A DNA stretch of 64,000 bases from Verrucomicrobiota bacterium (GCA_038744685.1 JBCDMB010000012.1:31500-95499); one strand, 5' to 3'. Positions 33,596-44,137 are shown, numbered from the stretch's first letter. Made by a program: numbers and translations. The notes: generated by a model from the sequence alone, not told the origin.

Positions 33596-34374
33596 TCATC
33601 CAGAAACGCGAGCAGGCGCCGCCGGTACTCGTAGAACTCATCCGTTTCCACAATCACTTCCCGGTCGCGAGGCCTCTCAAAATTGATCTTCATGACCTCC
33701 CCTACCTTTGCGTGAGGCCCATTCGTCATCATGCAAATCCGGTCAGACATGTAGACCGCCTCATCCGGATCATGGGTGATGAGAAGAGTGGTTACGTGCT
33801 CCCGATCCAAAATCCGGAGTATCACGTCCTGAAGTTCCATGCGGGTCAGTGAATCGAGGCGACCGAGTGGTTCATCGAGTAAAAGGACTCTCGGTTTCAG
33901 GGCGATCGCGCGAGCGATGCCCACTCGCTGCTGCATCCCACCCGACATCTCGCGGGGAAACTTCCGCATCGAGTCCTTCAGCCCCACCATATCGAGAGAT
34001 GCTTCCACAATCTCAATTCGCTCCGCCTTCGAAACGTGAGGATAGCTAACCTTCACGCCCACCATGACATTGCTGAAGGCGGTTAGCCACGGAAGAAGGC
34101 AAGGAGCCTGAAAAACGACGGATCGATCTGGTCCGGGTCCATCCACCTGCCTGCCCGACACGAAAATACCTCCACCGGAAACCGGAATCAGACCAGCCAC
34201 CATATTGAGAACGGTTGATTTTCCACAACCGGAATGTCCAATAATCGAGACGACCTCTCCCCTCGAAACCTTGAGGTCGAAACCATCAACGACTTTGACC
34301 TCATCGCCAAACGGGTTCGGATACGCTTTCACCAGCTGGGAAATATCCATGTAGCGATCGTCAGGCGTGCTCAT
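33562..34374 (-). CDS. nrtD: ABC transporter ATPase for nitrate uptake (NrtD-like)
   Basis: A 270-residue ABC ATPase of the nitrate/sulfonate/taurine group. Walker [11 protein letters not shown]-loop [14 protein letters not shown], signature MSGGMQQR, Walker [17 protein letters not shown] and switch His in [15 protein letters not shown] are all seen. It pairs with the second ATPase and the NrtB permease to drive nitrate import. The stop overlaps nasA, linking import with reduction. The preceding ATPase ends 16 bp upstream of the start. Confidence 0.92.
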   Translation of the reverse strand: MSTPDDRYMDISQLVKAYPNPFGDEVKVVDGFDLKVSRGEVVSIIGHSGCGKSTVLNMVAGLIPVSGGGIFVSGRQVDGPGPDRSVVFQAPCLLPWLTAFSNVMVGVKVSYPHVSKAERIEIVEASLDMVGLKDSMRKFPREMSGGMQQRVGIARAIALKPRVLLLDEPLGRLDSLTRMELQDVILRILDREHVTTLLITHDPDEAVYMSDRICMMTNGPHAKVGEVMKINFERPRDREVIVETDEFYEYRRRLLAFLDECEAEKEMRKN

Positions 34375-34389
34375 TTCAGCAGACGGTTC

Positions 34390-35304
34390 TTACTTAAAAA
34401 AAGTGGTTTTTGTATCGAGGAAGAGGCCGCGGCGACGACCCTTTGCGGGAAAGGCCGGTAGTGAAGTAAAGTCGAGAGGCATTGCTTCCGGTAAATCCGC
34501 TTTCGCCTCATGCTTGACCAGTGCCCGAGTCTCTTCATTGAGAGTCACCATATACTTGGAAATATCGTTCCTAAGTCTGCGGAAACCGGGATTTGTATTC
34601 AAAGTGGTACGGTTTCGGGGTCGTTCCAGATCCACTGGAAAAGGGTCGTCCAGCGTGGCTCTCGGCCCCATCGTCAGAGGAACAATCCGGTCTGCCATCA
34701 GAACCGCCTCGTCCACGTCATTGGTAATCATCACGATTGTCCTCTTATCTCCCTCCCAGATCCGGATGATTTCATCTTGAATCTCTGCACGGGTGAGTGC
34801 ATCGAGTGCGGAGAGCGGCTCATCCAAGAGGAGGATCTCGGGTTGAAGAGAAAGAGTGCGGGCGAGAGATGCCCTCTGCCGCATACCTCCCGAAAGCTCG
34901 CCCGGCTTCTTCTCAAGTGCCGGACTCAATTTTACCATCGCGACGTATTTCTCTACATGAGCCCGGGTCTCTGCCTTAGAATATTTCGGAAAGACGCGGG
35001 AAACCGCTAGAGCTACATTCTCGTAGACCGTTAGCCACGGTAGCAGAGAATAATTCTGAAACATGATACCCAGTCGGGGAGAAGGCTCGCGAATCACCTC
35101 GCCAGCAAGACGCACTTCCCCCGAATCCGGTTGCAGCAGACCTGCGAGCAGGGAGATCAGAGTAGACTTACCCGATCCCGAAAAACCAACCACAGCGACA
35201 AACTCGTTCTCACGAACGGAGAGGTTCACTTTCTCCAGAACCTCAGTCCGATTATCGTGCGGTCCAAAACCGAGGGAAACGTCTTCAATTTCGAGAAATG
35301 ACAT
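34390..35304 (-). CDS. ABC transporter ATPase for nitrate uptake (NrtC-like, without binding domain)
   Basis: A 304-residue ATPase with Walker [11 protein letters not shown]-loop [14 protein letters not shown], signature LSGGMRQR and Walker [16 protein letters not shown]. The switch position reads [14 protein letters not shown], with Asn in place of the usual His, so this subunit may hydrolyse ATP poorly. Cyanobacterial NrtC carries a C-terminal NrtA-like regulatory domain; here only a short 60-residue tail remains. It follows the NrtB gene by 14 bp. Confidence 0.88.
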   Translation of the reverse strand: MSFLEIEDVSLGFGPHDNRTEVLEKVNLSVRENEFVAVVGFSGSGKSTLISLLAGLLQPDSGEVRLAGEVIREPSPRLGIMFQNYSLLPWLTVYENVALAVSRVFPKYSKAETRAHVEKYVAMVKLSPALEKKPGELSGGMRQRASLARTLSLQPEILLLDEPLSALDALTRAEIQDEIIRIWEGDKRTIVMITNDVDEAVLMADRIVPLTMGPRATLDDPFPVDLERPRNRTTLNTNPGFRRLRNDISKYMVTLNEETRALVKHEAKADLPEAMPLDFTSLPAFPAKGRRRGLFLDTKTTFFK

Positions 35305-35318
35305 CGTACCTCCTCAAC

Positions 35319-36947
35319 TTACAAAGAAGTGCCTTTCCCATCGAAGGAGACCAGGCGTTGAAGCACGATCATCATCCGGTCCAAAAGGAACCCAATCGAT
35401 CCCACGACAAAACAAGCGTATAAGATGTTCGCGAAGGAGAGTGAGGAACCGTTCTGGTACTCATCCCAGACGAACTTACCCAATCCGTCCGAGGAAGAGA
35501 GAGCCTCAGCGGCGATAAGAACCATCCAGCCGACACCCAGGGAAATCCGCAATCCCGCAAAAACCAAAGGCAACGCGGAAGGGATGATGATCTTTACGAG
35601 CCGATCCCAAAACCCGAGACGGAGAACCCGCGCTACATTGATGTGATCCCCATCAATCGAGGCAACACCGAGTGCCGTGTTGACCAAGGCAGGCCAAACC
35701 GCACAAGCCGCAACCGTGCAGGCTGAAAAGACCAGCGCCGGATTCACTGCAAGACCTCCGATAAAAGGAAGGCTGTTGATGAAAAGAAAGAACGGATGGG
35801 AGTCGGGATCCGGGAAAAATGCCCCCACAACGATCTGGAAAATCAACAGGTAGACGACCGGTGAAACCGGTTTGAAAATTGAAATGACGGGCGTCAGGCA
35901 GGCCATGGCAATCGGACTCAATCCGCAAAGTACCCCAAGAGGTATCGCGATGATCGCGGCCGTAATAAATCCAACGAAAACGGTGAAAAGACTTCTTTTG
36001 ATCTGAGTATAGATCGTCATCGCCGAGGCATACTGTTGGTTTTCCAAGCGCTCGATCGACGCCTCGCTGCGCAGAACTTTCTTTGCCTCAGTCTCAGCTT
36101 TCTTCGCTGTCGTAGCCTCCTCGAGGCTCTTCAAGTTTTCGGCGAGCTTTTCCTTGGCTTCAGCCACCCGAACACTGCGGTTGGAGTCACTCAAGAAGTC
36201 GGTTCGTTTCTTTAAAAACTGGACTTCGTCGGCAACGGTGTTGACCTGCATCCGAGCCTGTTCCAACGGCTTGTATTTCTCAGACCGAATGGCGTCTATC
36301 TGATCCTTATACATTCCCTCGGACTCGCGGCTGTTGTCTTTAATCTCATTTTGTTTCCTCATCGCCTCGAGTAGCTCCTGTGGAGTTCCGGTGCCTGCTT
36401 CGATTGCCGCTGCTGCCGCACTTACCGCCTCCTTAGCGACCGCCTCTAATTCGTCATTCCGTTCCTTGAGCGTATCCAGCTTCGCTTGCAGCGGAGCCAG
36501 TTGAGATTCCAGTAGCTCGGCGTAGTCAGACTCATGGCCAGAAAGTTTAGTGCGGAGGGTTTCAAGGGTTGCTTCCCGCTCCAGAATGGTTGACTCGACC
36601 ACCGCAAGAGCCTCCTCGCGTTCGGGTCCTTCCAGCAGAAAATCCGATTCCTTCGTTTTCTCCCGATTGCTAAAAGTATCGTTGTTCACCGCCGATCTCC
36701 AAACCACGTCCGGCGTCGGAACCTCTCCCGATTTCGTCTTGTGGTTCGGGGCGACCTGCCACCAGAGTCCAATACAAGCAAAGACAAAGATGATCGGAAC
36801 GATCAGGAACCGAAAAATCGACTTTACCTGCTTCTTCGGTTCCTCGGCAAAAGCGAGCCGAACCATCGGGTCGAAAACCGTGAAGCCGGAAATGTCCAAA
36901 GACTTTAACAGCTTGTATTTGATCCTATCTGAGCGTTTATCTGCCAT
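35319..36947 (-). CDS. nrtB: nitrate ABC transporter permease with coiled-coil insertion (NrtB-like)
   Basis: A 542-residue permease, nearly twice the usual NrtB length. The first membrane segment (about 44-64: [19 protein letters not shown]) and the PTPDVVW motif are normal. Then about 210 residues (95-305) form charged, helical coiled-coil sequence (for example [20 protein letters not shown] and [20 protein letters not shown]). The core continues [20 protein letters not shown] with the EAA-type loop [22 protein letters not shown] (as [13 protein letters not shown] and ALPLVFAGL). The insert lies where the protein would face the periplasm. It may form an extra contact for NrtA or the cell wall; its role is unknown. 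Confidence 0.9.
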   Translation of the reverse strand: MADKRSDRIKYKLLKSLDISGFTVFDPMVRLAFAEEPKKQVKSIFRFLIVPIIFVFACIGLWWQVAPNHKTKSGEVPTPDVVWRSAVNNDTFSNREKTKESDFLLEGPEREEALAVVESTILEREATLETLRTKLSGHESDYAELLESQLAPLQAKLDTLKERNDELEAVAKEAVSAAAAAIEAGTGTPQELLEAMRKQNEIKDNSRESEGMYKDQIDAIRSEKYKPLEQARMQVNTVADEVQFLKKRTDFLSDSNRSVRVAEAKEKLAENLKSLEEATTAKKAETEAKKVLRSEASIERLENQQYASAMTIYTQIKRSLFTVFVGFITAAIIAIPLGVLCGLSPIAMACLTPVISIFKPVSPVVYLLIFQIVVGAFFPDPDSHPFFLFINSLPFIGGLAVNPALVFSACTVAACAVWPALVNTALGVASIDGDHINVARVLRLGFWDRLVKIIIPSALPLVFAGLRISLGVGWMVLIAAEALSSSDGLGKFVWDEYQNGSSLSFANILYACFVVGSIGFLLDRMMIVLQRLVSFDGKGTSL

Positions 36948-37063
36948 TCTGGCCCTTACTTAAAATTCTTCCCTGTAGAGAATCCTCCCTATCCGCCAGG
37001 CTGCCCCTATCAAAAGGAGTTCGAAAAAGCCCGACGGAGAGGAAAGATTCAGTCAGGGGTAGA

Positions 37064-38419
37064 TTAGAGGAAGTCCTTGTTACCGATCTCGTGGGAGTTC
37101 AGGTAGCCTATCGGATCCCGGCCGTCGTAGACGATTCCGTCGATAAATTCATCTGTCGGAGGCCTGTAACCATCGGTATCCCAAGGAACATCTTCTTCGT
37201 CGATATATCCCTCTTCGAGGAGATGCTCTGCAGCCGCTAGGTAGATCTCGGGTAGATACACATCCCTGGCGATTTCTTCATACCAAGCTGCGGGCTTTGG
37301 CTCTGTAATTTGACCCCAACGACGCATTTGGGTGAGGAACCATATTCCATCCGAATACCACGGGTAGGTCGCATAGTAGTTAAAAAACACATTGAAGTCG
37401 GGCATCTCCCGCTTGTCCGTTTTCTGGAAGAAAAAGAATCCGGTCATCGAGTTCTTCAGAACGTCGTAATCCGCACCTACATAGTTTGGCTGAGAAAGGA
37501 TACGGCACGCTTCTTCGCGATTGATTAGATTCCCATCTGCATCCGTCTCATCGAGCCACTTGCCTGCACGAATCAATGCTTTGGTTACAGCGATATGAGT
37601 GTTGGGATTCTCTTCGGCCCAATCCTTGGTCACACCAAAAACCTTTTCCGGGTTATTTTTCCAAATGTCGTAGTTTGTTGTGACCGGAACTCCGATCCCC
37701 TTGGCGACTGCCTGCTGGTTCCATGGCTCTCCCACGCAATAAGCGACATTCTTCCCTGATTCCAAGGTCGCCGGCATTTGTGGCGGGGGAGTCGTTGAGA
37801 GCTCAACATCTCCTCCGGTAAAACCCTTGATATCGGTCGACGTGTACATTCCCGGGTGGATACCCGCAGCGGCCAGCCAGTAGCGGATCTCGTAATTGTG
37901 TGTCGACACTGGAAAGACCATCCCCATCGGCAGAAGCCTTCCTTCATCCTTCGCTTCTTCAACAATCGGCTTGAGGGCATCTGCGGTAATCGGGTGTGCC
38001 GGCTGGTCGACGTCCAAATCGGGATCGTTCTCCTGCATCTTTTCCCAGATGTCGTTCGACACCGTGATTCCGTTGCCGTTGAGGTCCATCGTAAACGAGG
38101 TGACGATGTGGGCTTGCGTTCCAAAACCGATCGTAGCGGCGATCGGTTGACCGGAGAGCATATGAGCACCATCCAGCTCACCATTGATCACATTGTCGAG
38201 AAGCTGCTTCCAATTGGGCTGGGCAATCACTTCAACCTGTAGGCCTTCGTCTTCGAAGAATCCCTTTTCCTTAGCAATAACGATTGGCGCGCAATCGGTC
38301 AGTTTGATGAAGCCGAACTTCAGTTCGTCCTTCTCAACGTCCAGTGTTTCTGCCTCGCAGAAAGTGCCTGCAGCGAGAAGTCCGAGCAGGGCTGCAAAGC
38401 GGTTTCGTTTCTGGTTCAT
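37064..38419 (-). CDS. nrtA: nitrate-binding protein of the ABC transporter (NrtA-like)
   Basis: A 451-residue CmpA/NrtA-family substrate-binding protein with a signal peptide ([16 protein letters not shown]). Characteristic segments: [62 protein letters not shown] and [19 protein letters not shown]. This is the nitrate/bicarbonate-binding fold, here periplasmic. It delivers nitrate to the NrtB permease encoded 116 bp downstream. The gap 36948-37063 has no other gene. The NasS-like gene lies 20 bp upstream. Confidence 0.93.
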   Translation of the reverse strand: MNQKRNRFAALLGLLAAGTFCEAETLDVEKDELKFGFIKLTDCAPIVIAKEKGFFEDEGLQVEVIAQPNWKQLLDNVINGELDGAHMLSGQPIAATIGFGTQAHIVTSFTMDLNGNGITVSNDIWEKMQENDPDLDVDQPAHPITADALKPIVEEAKDEGRLLPMGMVFPVSTHNYEIRYWLAAAGIHPGMYTSTDIKGFTGGDVELSTTPPPQMPATLESGKNVAYCVGEPWNQQAVAKGIGVPVTTNYDIWKNNPEKVFGVTKDWAEENPNTHIAVTKALIRAGKWLDETDADGNLINREEACRILSQPNYVGADYDVLKNSMTGFFFFQKTDKREMPDFNVFFNYYATYPWYSDGIWFLTQMRRWGQITEPKPAAWYEEIARDVYLPEIYLAAAEHLLEEGYIDEEDVPWDTDGYRPPTDEFIDGIVYDGRDPIGYLNSHEIGNKDFL

Positions 38420-38439
38420 GGTTATTTTCTGATTTTTGT

Positions 38440-39489
38440 TTATGAGACGACCAGACTGTTGGCCTGGTCGTAGATTGATGGGAGATACACGCGGGAGATG
38501 ATCTTCTCCGGTGGCTCCGAAAGGTTGATATCAGGGGTGTAACGACAAAGGTCTGCGACGATGCATCCGGTTCGGGCAGAGTCGGGGCGGTTCACATTTT
38601 CTCCGCTGAATCGGATAAATCCCCCTTCGGCAAAAAGTCCCCGACCCATCGGAAACTTGCCACCGAGCGCGTGTCCAAGACTCTTCGGCGCGCAGTTCAA
38701 GTAGCGTGGGTCTGAGAGAATCTTGACCAGCGTCTTCCGGTTGGAAGCCTCCTGACAGAACTCACAGGCCTCTCCGATCACGCTAATCATGCGAATGTAC
38801 TCGTCAGGGCGGTAGGCAAAAAACCTGCCAGTAGTCGCGAGAACCTTTTCCGGATAATTGGCAGAAATCTGAACACTTGTCGCCGGGCACCAGCCGACTC
38901 CTTGCTCAACAGCCACCGAGTTCCAAGGCTCCCCAACGCAAAATCCATCCACGTTCCCCGAGGATAGATTCCGCACCATCTGCTCAGGAGGGAGCACGAT
39001 GACAATCACGTCTTTCCGCGGGTCCAACCGGTGCGCCTCCAACCACCGACAAAGGAGGAAGTGGTGGGAAGAATAGCGGGAAACCACCCCGAAGACCGGT
39101 TTCCGATTACGGTAGCCCTTTTTAATGTAGCGCCGTAGCGAATCACCATCGTCGACTCCTTCATCCAAGAACCGGTTCGAGAGCGTAATTGCGTTCCCAT
39201 TGGCATTCAGAATCATCCCCGCGATTACGTCGGTCTTCGCAACGCCTACGCCCAACTGCATCACGACTGGCATCGGCCCAAGGGCTTGAACGACATCCAA
39301 CTCCCCAAATGCCAATTTGTCGCGAATGGACGCCCACCCAACTTCCCGGGAGAGAGTCACGTCCAGACCTGCATCGCGAAACAGTCCGAGACTGTCGGCG
39401 ACAATCAAGGGTGCAGCATCCAAAAGCCGGATATATCCAAGCCGAATTACCGAGCTTGTCGGTCTTCTCAAGCTTGCCTCTTTTGTCAT
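38440..39489 (-). CDS. NasS-like cytoplasmic nitrate sensor
   Basis: A 349-residue NrtA/CmpA-family protein without signal peptide. It aligns with the transporter-binding protein next door: [62 protein letters not shown] and [18 protein letters not shown]. This form matches NasS, the cytoplasmic nitrate sensor that holds the antiterminator NasT. No nasT is seen in the window, so it may act with the neighbouring LysR regulator or with a distant NasT. The start is set at [10 protein letters not shown] (39489); earlier Met codons lie in the promoter of the LysR gene. Confidence 0.82.
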   Translation of the reverse strand: MTKEASLRRPTSSVIRLGYIRLLDAAPLIVADSLGLFRDAGLDVTLSREVGWASIRDKLAFGELDVVQALGPMPVVMQLGVGVAKTDVIAGMILNANGNAITLSNRFLDEGVDDGDSLRRYIKKGYRNRKPVFGVVSRYSSHHFLLCRWLEAHRLDPRKDVIVIVLPPEQMVRNLSSGNVDGFCVGEPWNSVAVEQGVGWCPATSVQISANYPEKVLATTGRFFAYRPDEYIRMISVIGEACEFCQEASNRKTLVKILSDPRYLNCAPKSLGHALGGKFPMGRGLFAEGGFIRFSGENVNRPDSARTGCIVADLCRYTPDINLSEPPEKIISRVYLPSIYDQANSLVVS

Positions 39490-39554
39490 AATCCGAACCA
39501 TTGCAAATCTGGAAATAGCATTGACCATACCCGATCAACAAATAAACGTCTTAA

Positions 39555-39582
39555 ATGAAATCATAATTTAGATGAATTTCAT
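39555..39582. promoter_or_regulatory. putative LysR operator between nas cluster and regulator
   Basis: An inverted repeat ATGAAAT (39555-39561) and ATTTCAT (39576-39582) with a 14-base AT-rich spacer lies directly before the regulator ATG at 39585. The two half sites fit a LysR-type box. Overlap with the start region suggests autorepression; the nas operon start lies on the other side. Confidence 0.5.
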
Positions 39583-39584
39583 TC

Positions 39585-40541
39585 ATGATTGAGACCATCG
39601 ACAGCCGACAGCTTTTGGCCTTCGCCACTCTCGTTCAAACGGGCAGCTTCACCGAAACTGCCCGCCTCTTGAACCTGACCCAGTCTGCCATCAGTCATTC
39701 AATCAAAAACCTCGAAGAGGATATGCGGTGCCAACTGGTCACCCGGACAGGACGCAAGATCAGTATCACTGCCGACGGGGAGGAACTCTACAAGGAAGCG
39801 CAAACAATCCTCCACCAAATGGATGAGGCTCGAAGCCGTCTTCAGGACAGGACGAATTGGGGGAAGGGACGTTTGCGTATTGGTGCAAGCGCTATCGCCT
39901 GCCAACACCTTTTACCCAATGTTCTCCGTGAGTTTAACGAATCGTTTCCGGACTGTATACTTAGTATTACCCCAGCGGATACACCGGAATTGATGAGCAA
40001 GGTGGAAACCCATGAGATCGACGTCGCGCTTGTCATCGAATCAGACCAAAGTAGTGCGGTTAACGTTCGCCCACTGTTCTCGGATGACCTCATCCTCGTT
40101 TCGTCCCCGATTCATGAATTTGCACACAAGATGTCGATCCGCATGAGTGAAATCGATCAACAGCGCCTTGTCCTGTACAATCGAAGAAGCCAGACATTCA
40201 GGATCATTGAGAATTTCCTTCGCCAACACAAAATCACCCTTGAGAACTTTATTGAGCTGGGAAGCATGGAAGCGATCAAGGAACTCGTGAAAATCAATTA
40301 CGGGATCAGCTTTATGGCTTCGTGGATTGTGCAGAAAGAGTTGGCCCAGGGAAGCTTGGTGAGAATACAACTTGGACAGAGGCAGATTCGTCGAGCGTGG
40401 GGTATCTGCTACTCTAAGGACAAAAAACTCTCTATTACGGAAGAAACGTTCCTCGGTATCTGCGAGTCTGCCGCCTCAACCATGCAAACACTCGGGAGTC
40501 AGGCGCCGGCCAAGAAAAGGGCACGGGCAGCCAAGAGGTAA
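39585..40541 (+). CDS. LysR-family regulator, probably of nitrate assimilation
   Basis: A 318-residue LysR regulator. The N-terminal helix-turn-helix is [20 protein letters not shown] with [18 protein letters not shown]. The effector domain has [20 protein letters not shown] and [13 protein letters not shown], and a C-terminal basic tail ([11 protein letters not shown]). It is divergent from the nas/nrt operon, like NtcB or Cbl/Nac-type regulators that control nitrogen genes. The effector is unknown, perhaps nitrite or a nitrogen metabolite. It converges with moaA (13-bp gap). Confidence 0.9.
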   Translation: MIETIDSRQLLAFATLVQTGSFTETARLLNLTQSAISHSIKNLEEDMRCQLVTRTGRKISITADGEELYKEAQTILHQMDEARSRLQDRTNWGKGRLRIGASAIACQHLLPNVLREFNESFPDCILSITPADTPELMSKVETHEIDVALVIESDQSSAVNVRPLFSDDLILVSSPIHEFAHKMSIRMSEIDQQRLVLYNRRSQTFRIIENFLRQHKITLENFIELGSMEAIKELVKINYGISFMASWIVQKELAQGSLVRIQLGQRQIRRAWGICYSKDKKLSITEETFLGICESAASTMQTLGSQAPAKKRARAAKR

Positions 40542-40554
40542 TTTTTGAACCGTC

Positions 40555-41598
40555 CTACCCTCCGATGTAGGACATCTCCACCTTCTTCTCCACAGTCTGT
40601 TCGCCCGTCCTCAGCTCGGAATAACGATCACCCCGACTACGCCAATGTCTCGAGAGGACGGAGAAAAGTTCCCCTTTTTCGTATCCAGAACAACGAAGCA
40701 CTTTCTTCAGGTCGAGACCCTTGCTGGCGAACAAGCACGTATATAGGAACCCGTCAGCAGAAATACGGGCACGGGTGCATCCACCACAGAACGGACTAGT
40801 CACTGAAGTTACTAAACCCACTTCAGCAGAACCGTCGGCGTAGCGATACCTCTTGGCCACCTCTGTGGAAGAGGAGAGGTCAACTGCTTCCAAAGCAAAT
40901 TCGCTTCGTAAGACACTCAAGATCTCCTCGCCGCTGAAAACCTTCTCCATTCGCCAGCCATTGTGGTTCCCGGTATCCATGAACTCAATGAATCGAAGCG
41001 GCACGCCCATGTTCTTGAAGAAGCGGGCCATCGGCAGGACCTCTTCTTCATTCACCCCCCTTTCAACAACCATATTGACCTTCACACCGAGCCCAGCCTC
41101 CAGTGCCGACTCGATCCCAGCGATTACCACCTTTGGCGAAATTCCCCGACCATTCATTCTTCCGCTAACCTCAGGATCCAACGCATCAAGACTCACCGTC
41201 ACCCGGTGGAGGCCCGCATCCTTGAGGTCCGAAATTCTCTCCGACAACCGCAGTCCGTTTGTTGTCATCGCAATATCCCGGATCGAAGGATAACGGCGTA
41301 GACCTGCAATAAATTTGGTTAGGCCCGGTCGAAGAAGTGGCTCTCCTCCCGTGAGACGAATCTTTTCGACCCCTAGCTTTACAAAAGCCTCAACGATGTC
41401 ATCCAGCTCCTGGAAACGAAGCCATTGATCTCTCCGGAGAAAAACAAAATCGGGACCGAAGATCTCCTTCGGCATACAGTAGGTGCAGCGGAGGTTACAC
41501 TGGTCGGTCAACGATATGCGCAGATCGGTAAGGCCTCTGTGGAAACGGTCTCTCACAAAGTGTTCCGATGTTGTCACCTGACTTTCCATCTGCAGCAT
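40555..41598 (-). CDS. moaA: GTP 3',8-cyclase MoaA
   Basis: A 347-residue radical SAM enzyme for the first step of molybdopterin synthesis. The N-terminal [4Fe-4S] motif CNLRCTYC (C-x3-C-x2-C), KIRLTGGEPLLRPG, and the C-terminal cluster C-x2-C-x13-C in FCGGCTRARISADGFLYTC are present. The C-terminus ends in YIGG, the conserved double glycine. Two Met starts (41598 and 41589) are possible. The moeA start lies only about 10 bp away on the other strand. Product: 3',8-cyclo-7,8-dihydro-GTP, which MoaC converts to cPMP. Confidence 0.96.
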   Translation of the reverse strand: MLQMESQVTTSEHFVRDRFHRGLTDLRISLTDQCNLRCTYCMPKEIFGPDFVFLRRDQWLRFQELDDIVEAFVKLGVEKIRLTGGEPLLRPGLTKFIAGLRRYPSIRDIAMTTNGLRLSERISDLKDAGLHRVTVSLDALDPEVSGRMNGRGISPKVVIAGIESALEAGLGVKVNMVVERGVNEEEVLPMARFFKNMGVPLRFIEFMDTGNHNGWRMEKVFSGEEILSVLRSEFALEAVDLSSSTEVAKRYRYADGSAEVGLVTSVTSPFCGGCTRARISADGFLYTCLFASKGLDLKKVLRCSGYEKGELFSVLSRHWRSRGDRYSELRTGEQTVEKKVEMSYIGG

Positions 41599-41607
41599 CA
41601 GAAAAAG

Positions 41608-42807
41608 ATGGAGGAGCTGATTGAGTCAAGCGAAGCACTACGGCGAATCTTCGAGAATCTCCCGGAGATACCAGAAATTTCATGCCCTTTGGAGAAGTGT
41701 GCTGGACGCATACTCCGTTCTACCCTAACCGCCGACCGTGATTTTCCGCCTTTCGATCGAGCCATGATGGACGGTTATGCATTCAGGGCGTCGGAAGTCG
41801 AAACCGGTGCCTTAGTTTCTGTGGAAGCCACTGCTTATGCCGGACAGCCACCAGTAAGTGAGGGCCCAAGTAAAGGTTCCTGTATCGAAATTATGACGGG
41901 TGCACCGCTGCCTCCGAATGCAGACTGTGTCGTTCCCTACGAATGGACCTCAAAGGAGGAGGGTAGAATAAAGCTTGTCGAAAAATCCCGGCTCGAGTCT
42001 GGCGATTTCGTTCATCGAAAAGGAAGTGATCTCAGACAAGGCGAAACGCTTTTGGAAGAAGGACGGGTTCTTGGTAGTCGCGAAGTCGCTCTCGCTGCTG
42101 CCTGTGGACAAACCAGTCTTTCGGTCTCAAAACTTCCTGCGATCACGACCGCCTGCACGGGTGACGAACTGGTCGGGATCGACGCTACTCCCCTTCCGCA
42201 CCAAATTCGCCGGTCCAACGATCAAGCGATCGACACCGCTATGGCGAGAGTTGGCCTCAATGTGAAAACAGCAACTCATCTCCCAGACGATCTTGATACC
42301 TGCCGTTCTGCCATTAAGGCTATGGTCGAGTCCAACCATTTTGTAATTCTTACAGGAGGTGTTTCAGTGGGTGCTAAAGATTTCCTTCCCGGGATCTTAA
42401 ACGATCTACAATACAGGCGGGTATTTCATGGTGTCGCCCAAAAACCGGGAAAACCAATGGGCTACTGGATCTCTAATGATTGCGGTATCTTTGCACTCCC
42501 CGGTAATCCCGTTTCGGTTCTCACTTGCCTTCATCAGTATGTTGTTCCTGGTATCAAGAGAGCACTGGGTAAGTCGGGAGACGTTGTTCGGCGAGAAATT
42601 CGTCTACTCGAAAAAGTGAAGAAACCAAGACACCTGACCCTCTTCCTTCCGGTCTGTTTGCAAGGAGATAACGCAGGTCTCCCCCGCCCTGCCCGCAACT
42701 CCGGAGATATGGTCCACATTCTGGAAAGCGACGGTTACGTGCCCCTGCCTGCTGGCTATGATACGGTCGACACAGACCTCGCCTACCCTTTCACGCCTTG
42801 GGTTTGA
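41608..42807 (+). CDS. moeA: molybdopterin molybdenumtransferase MoeA
   Basis: A 399-residue MoeA that inserts molybdate into adenylylated molybdopterin. Visible: DRDFPPFDRAMMDGYAFR (conserved active-site region), EIMTGAPLPPNADCVVPYE, DLDTCRSAIKAMVESN, and the MPT-binding VILTGGVSVGAKDF with FALPGNPVSVLTC. The start at 41608 (MEELIESSEAL) is chosen since the longer frame would run through the moaA coding region. It is first in the + strand set moeA-moaC-mobA-moaD-moaE-MOSC. Confidence 0.95.
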   Translation: MEELIESSEALRRIFENLPEIPEISCPLEKCAGRILRSTLTADRDFPPFDRAMMDGYAFRASEVETGALVSVEATAYAGQPPVSEGPSKGSCIEIMTGAPLPPNADCVVPYEWTSKEEGRIKLVEKSRLESGDFVHRKGSDLRQGETLLEEGRVLGSREVALAAACGQTSLSVSKLPAITTACTGDELVGIDATPLPHQIRRSNDQAIDTAMARVGLNVKTATHLPDDLDTCRSAIKAMVESNHFVILTGGVSVGAKDFLPGILNDLQYRRVFHGVAQKPGKPMGYWISNDCGIFALPGNPVSVLTCLHQYVVPGIKRALGKSGDVVRREIRLLEKVKKPRHLTLFLPVCLQGDNAGLPRPARNSGDMVHILESDGYVPLPAGYDTVDTDLAYPFTPWV

Positions 42808-42840
42808 CTCAGGCAACACGATTCAAGAAAAGGTATCCGC

Positions 42841-43311
42841 ATGGATTTCACTCATCTCGATGACAGTCGAAAGCCTCGCATGGTAGATGTGTCCGGAAAG
42901 AAGCCAACGGAACGCATCGCCACAGCGGAGTGTTATGTTCACCTAGGCCTCGAACTAATCGACCGTCTGAACAAGAACGACTGGTCGTCATCGAAAGGGC
43001 CCATCTTCGAAACTGCTATCATCGCGGGGACACTCGCTGCGAAGAAAACTGCCGACCTGATCCCCTTTTGTCATCCGCTTCCCCTAAAGGATGTGAAGAT
43101 CGATATCTCTCAGTCCGACGAATCGAAGATCCGCATTTCGGCTCGGGTAAAGGTACTCGACCAGACCGGAGTTGAGATGGAGGCTCTTACCGCTGTAAGC
43201 GTTGCCGCATTGACGATATACGATATGTGCAAGTCTATCTCCCACAGTATCAGCATTGAAAGCTGCCGCCTCGTCTCCAAGTCGGGCGGAAAGTCGGATT
43301 TCCGTGAATGA
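42841..43311 (+). CDS. moaC: cyclic pyranopterin monophosphate synthase MoaC
   Basis: A 156-residue MoaC. The start MDFTHLDDSRKPRMVDVSGK is canonical, followed by AAKKTADLIPFCHPLPLKDV with the active-site Lys and His region, and TGVEMEALTAVSVAALTIYD with MCKS (as TGVEMEALTAVSVAAL and TIYDMCKS). It converts the MoaA product to cPMP. Its stop overlaps the mobA start (ATGA). Confidence 0.96.
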   Translation: MDFTHLDDSRKPRMVDVSGKKPTERIATAECYVHLGLELIDRLNKNDWSSSKGPIFETAIIAGTLAAKKTADLIPFCHPLPLKDVKIDISQSDESKIRISARVKVLDQTGVEMEALTAVSVAALTIYDMCKSISHSISIESCRLVSKSGGKSDFRE

Positions 43312-43901
43312 AAACACCGCTACTTGGGCTGGTTCTCGCTGGAGGGAAGAGTTCCCGAATGGGCCGCGACAAGGCGGAACTTCGCTATCACGACGCAGAG
43401 ACCCAGTTGGAGCGTTCGGTAAGGCTCCTCCAGCCTTTCTGTGAAGAGGTCTTCGTTTCTTTAAGCCAAGGCGACGAGAGAAAACTGCCTTTCAAAGCAA
43501 GTCCGCTCTACGACTCGCTCCCCAAGATCAGGGGACCACTCTGCGGTATTCTATCTGCTCATCTCGAGGAACCGAATTCGGACTGGCTGATTCTCGCATG
43601 CGATCTGCCAAACCTTGAGGAATCGTCTCTTTCCAAACTCGTCGAAACATTTTACAAGAACACCCACCCGATCCCGGTTTGCTATCGCAGCCACAACAAC
43701 GGTTTGCCCGAGCCTCTATGCACCATTTATCCAGCCTCTGTATGCGAGTCCTTTCTCCAGGAGGTACAAGCAAAGGGAACATCCAGTCCCCGCGATCTCC
43801 TAAAGAACACGAAGATAGCAATGATTGATCCGATAGATTCGCACAGTCTCGACAACATCAATACACCGGAAGAGTATTTGGCGTTTTGCGAAAGAAAATG
43901 A
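43308..43901 (+). CDS. mobA: molybdenum cofactor guanylyltransferase MobA
   Basis: A 197-residue nucleotidyltransferase that makes the guanine dinucleotide form of the cofactor needed by NasA. The N-terminal LGLVLAGGKSSRMGRDKAEL is the GTP-binding signature, IRGPLCGILSA follows, and WLILACDLPNLEE holds the Asp for Mg. It overlaps moaC upstream and moaD downstream by ATGA. Its presence matches the bis-MGD type of nitrate reductase in this window. Confidence 0.94.
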   Translation: MKTPLLGLVLAGGKSSRMGRDKAELRYHDAETQLERSVRLLQPFCEEVFVSLSQGDERKLPFKASPLYDSLPKIRGPLCGILSAHLEEPNSDWLILACDLPNLEESSLSKLVETFYKNTHPIPVCYRSHNNGLPEPLCTIYPASVCESFLQEVQAKGTSSPRDLLKNTKIAMIDPIDSHSLDNINTPEEYLAFCERK

Positions 43902-44137
43902 GAGTGACGGTCCTTTATTTTGCCCAGCTCGCTGATTTGGCGGAAAAGCAAAGCGAAGAGTTGACCATTGGCTACTCTTCTCCCGAGCAACTTTTCAAGG
44001 AGCTCAAGGAAACCTACGGGTTCGCCAACGAATTCCGCCAGATTCAAGTGGCGATCAATGACCGACTTTCGAGTCACGATATCAGCCTGAAAGAGGGAGA
44101 TCGTATAGCGTTCTTGCCTCCGATGAGCGGGGGATGA
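43898..44137 (+). CDS. moaD: molybdopterin synthase sulfur carrier subunit MoaD
   Basis: A 79-residue ubiquitin-like protein: MRVTVLYFAQLADLAEKQSE at the start and DRIAFLPPMSGG at the end, with the Gly-Gly needed for adenylation and thiocarboxylation. The ATG at 43898 overlaps the mobA stop; a TTG at 43886 is not needed. It pairs with MoaE, encoded directly downstream with an ATGA overlap. Activation needs a MoeB-type enzyme, perhaps the ThiF-like protein at 24561-25655. Confidence 0.94.
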   Translation: MRVTVLYFAQLADLAEKQSEELTIGYSSPEQLFKELKETYGFANEFRQIQVAINDRLSSHDISLKEGDRIAFLPPMSGG

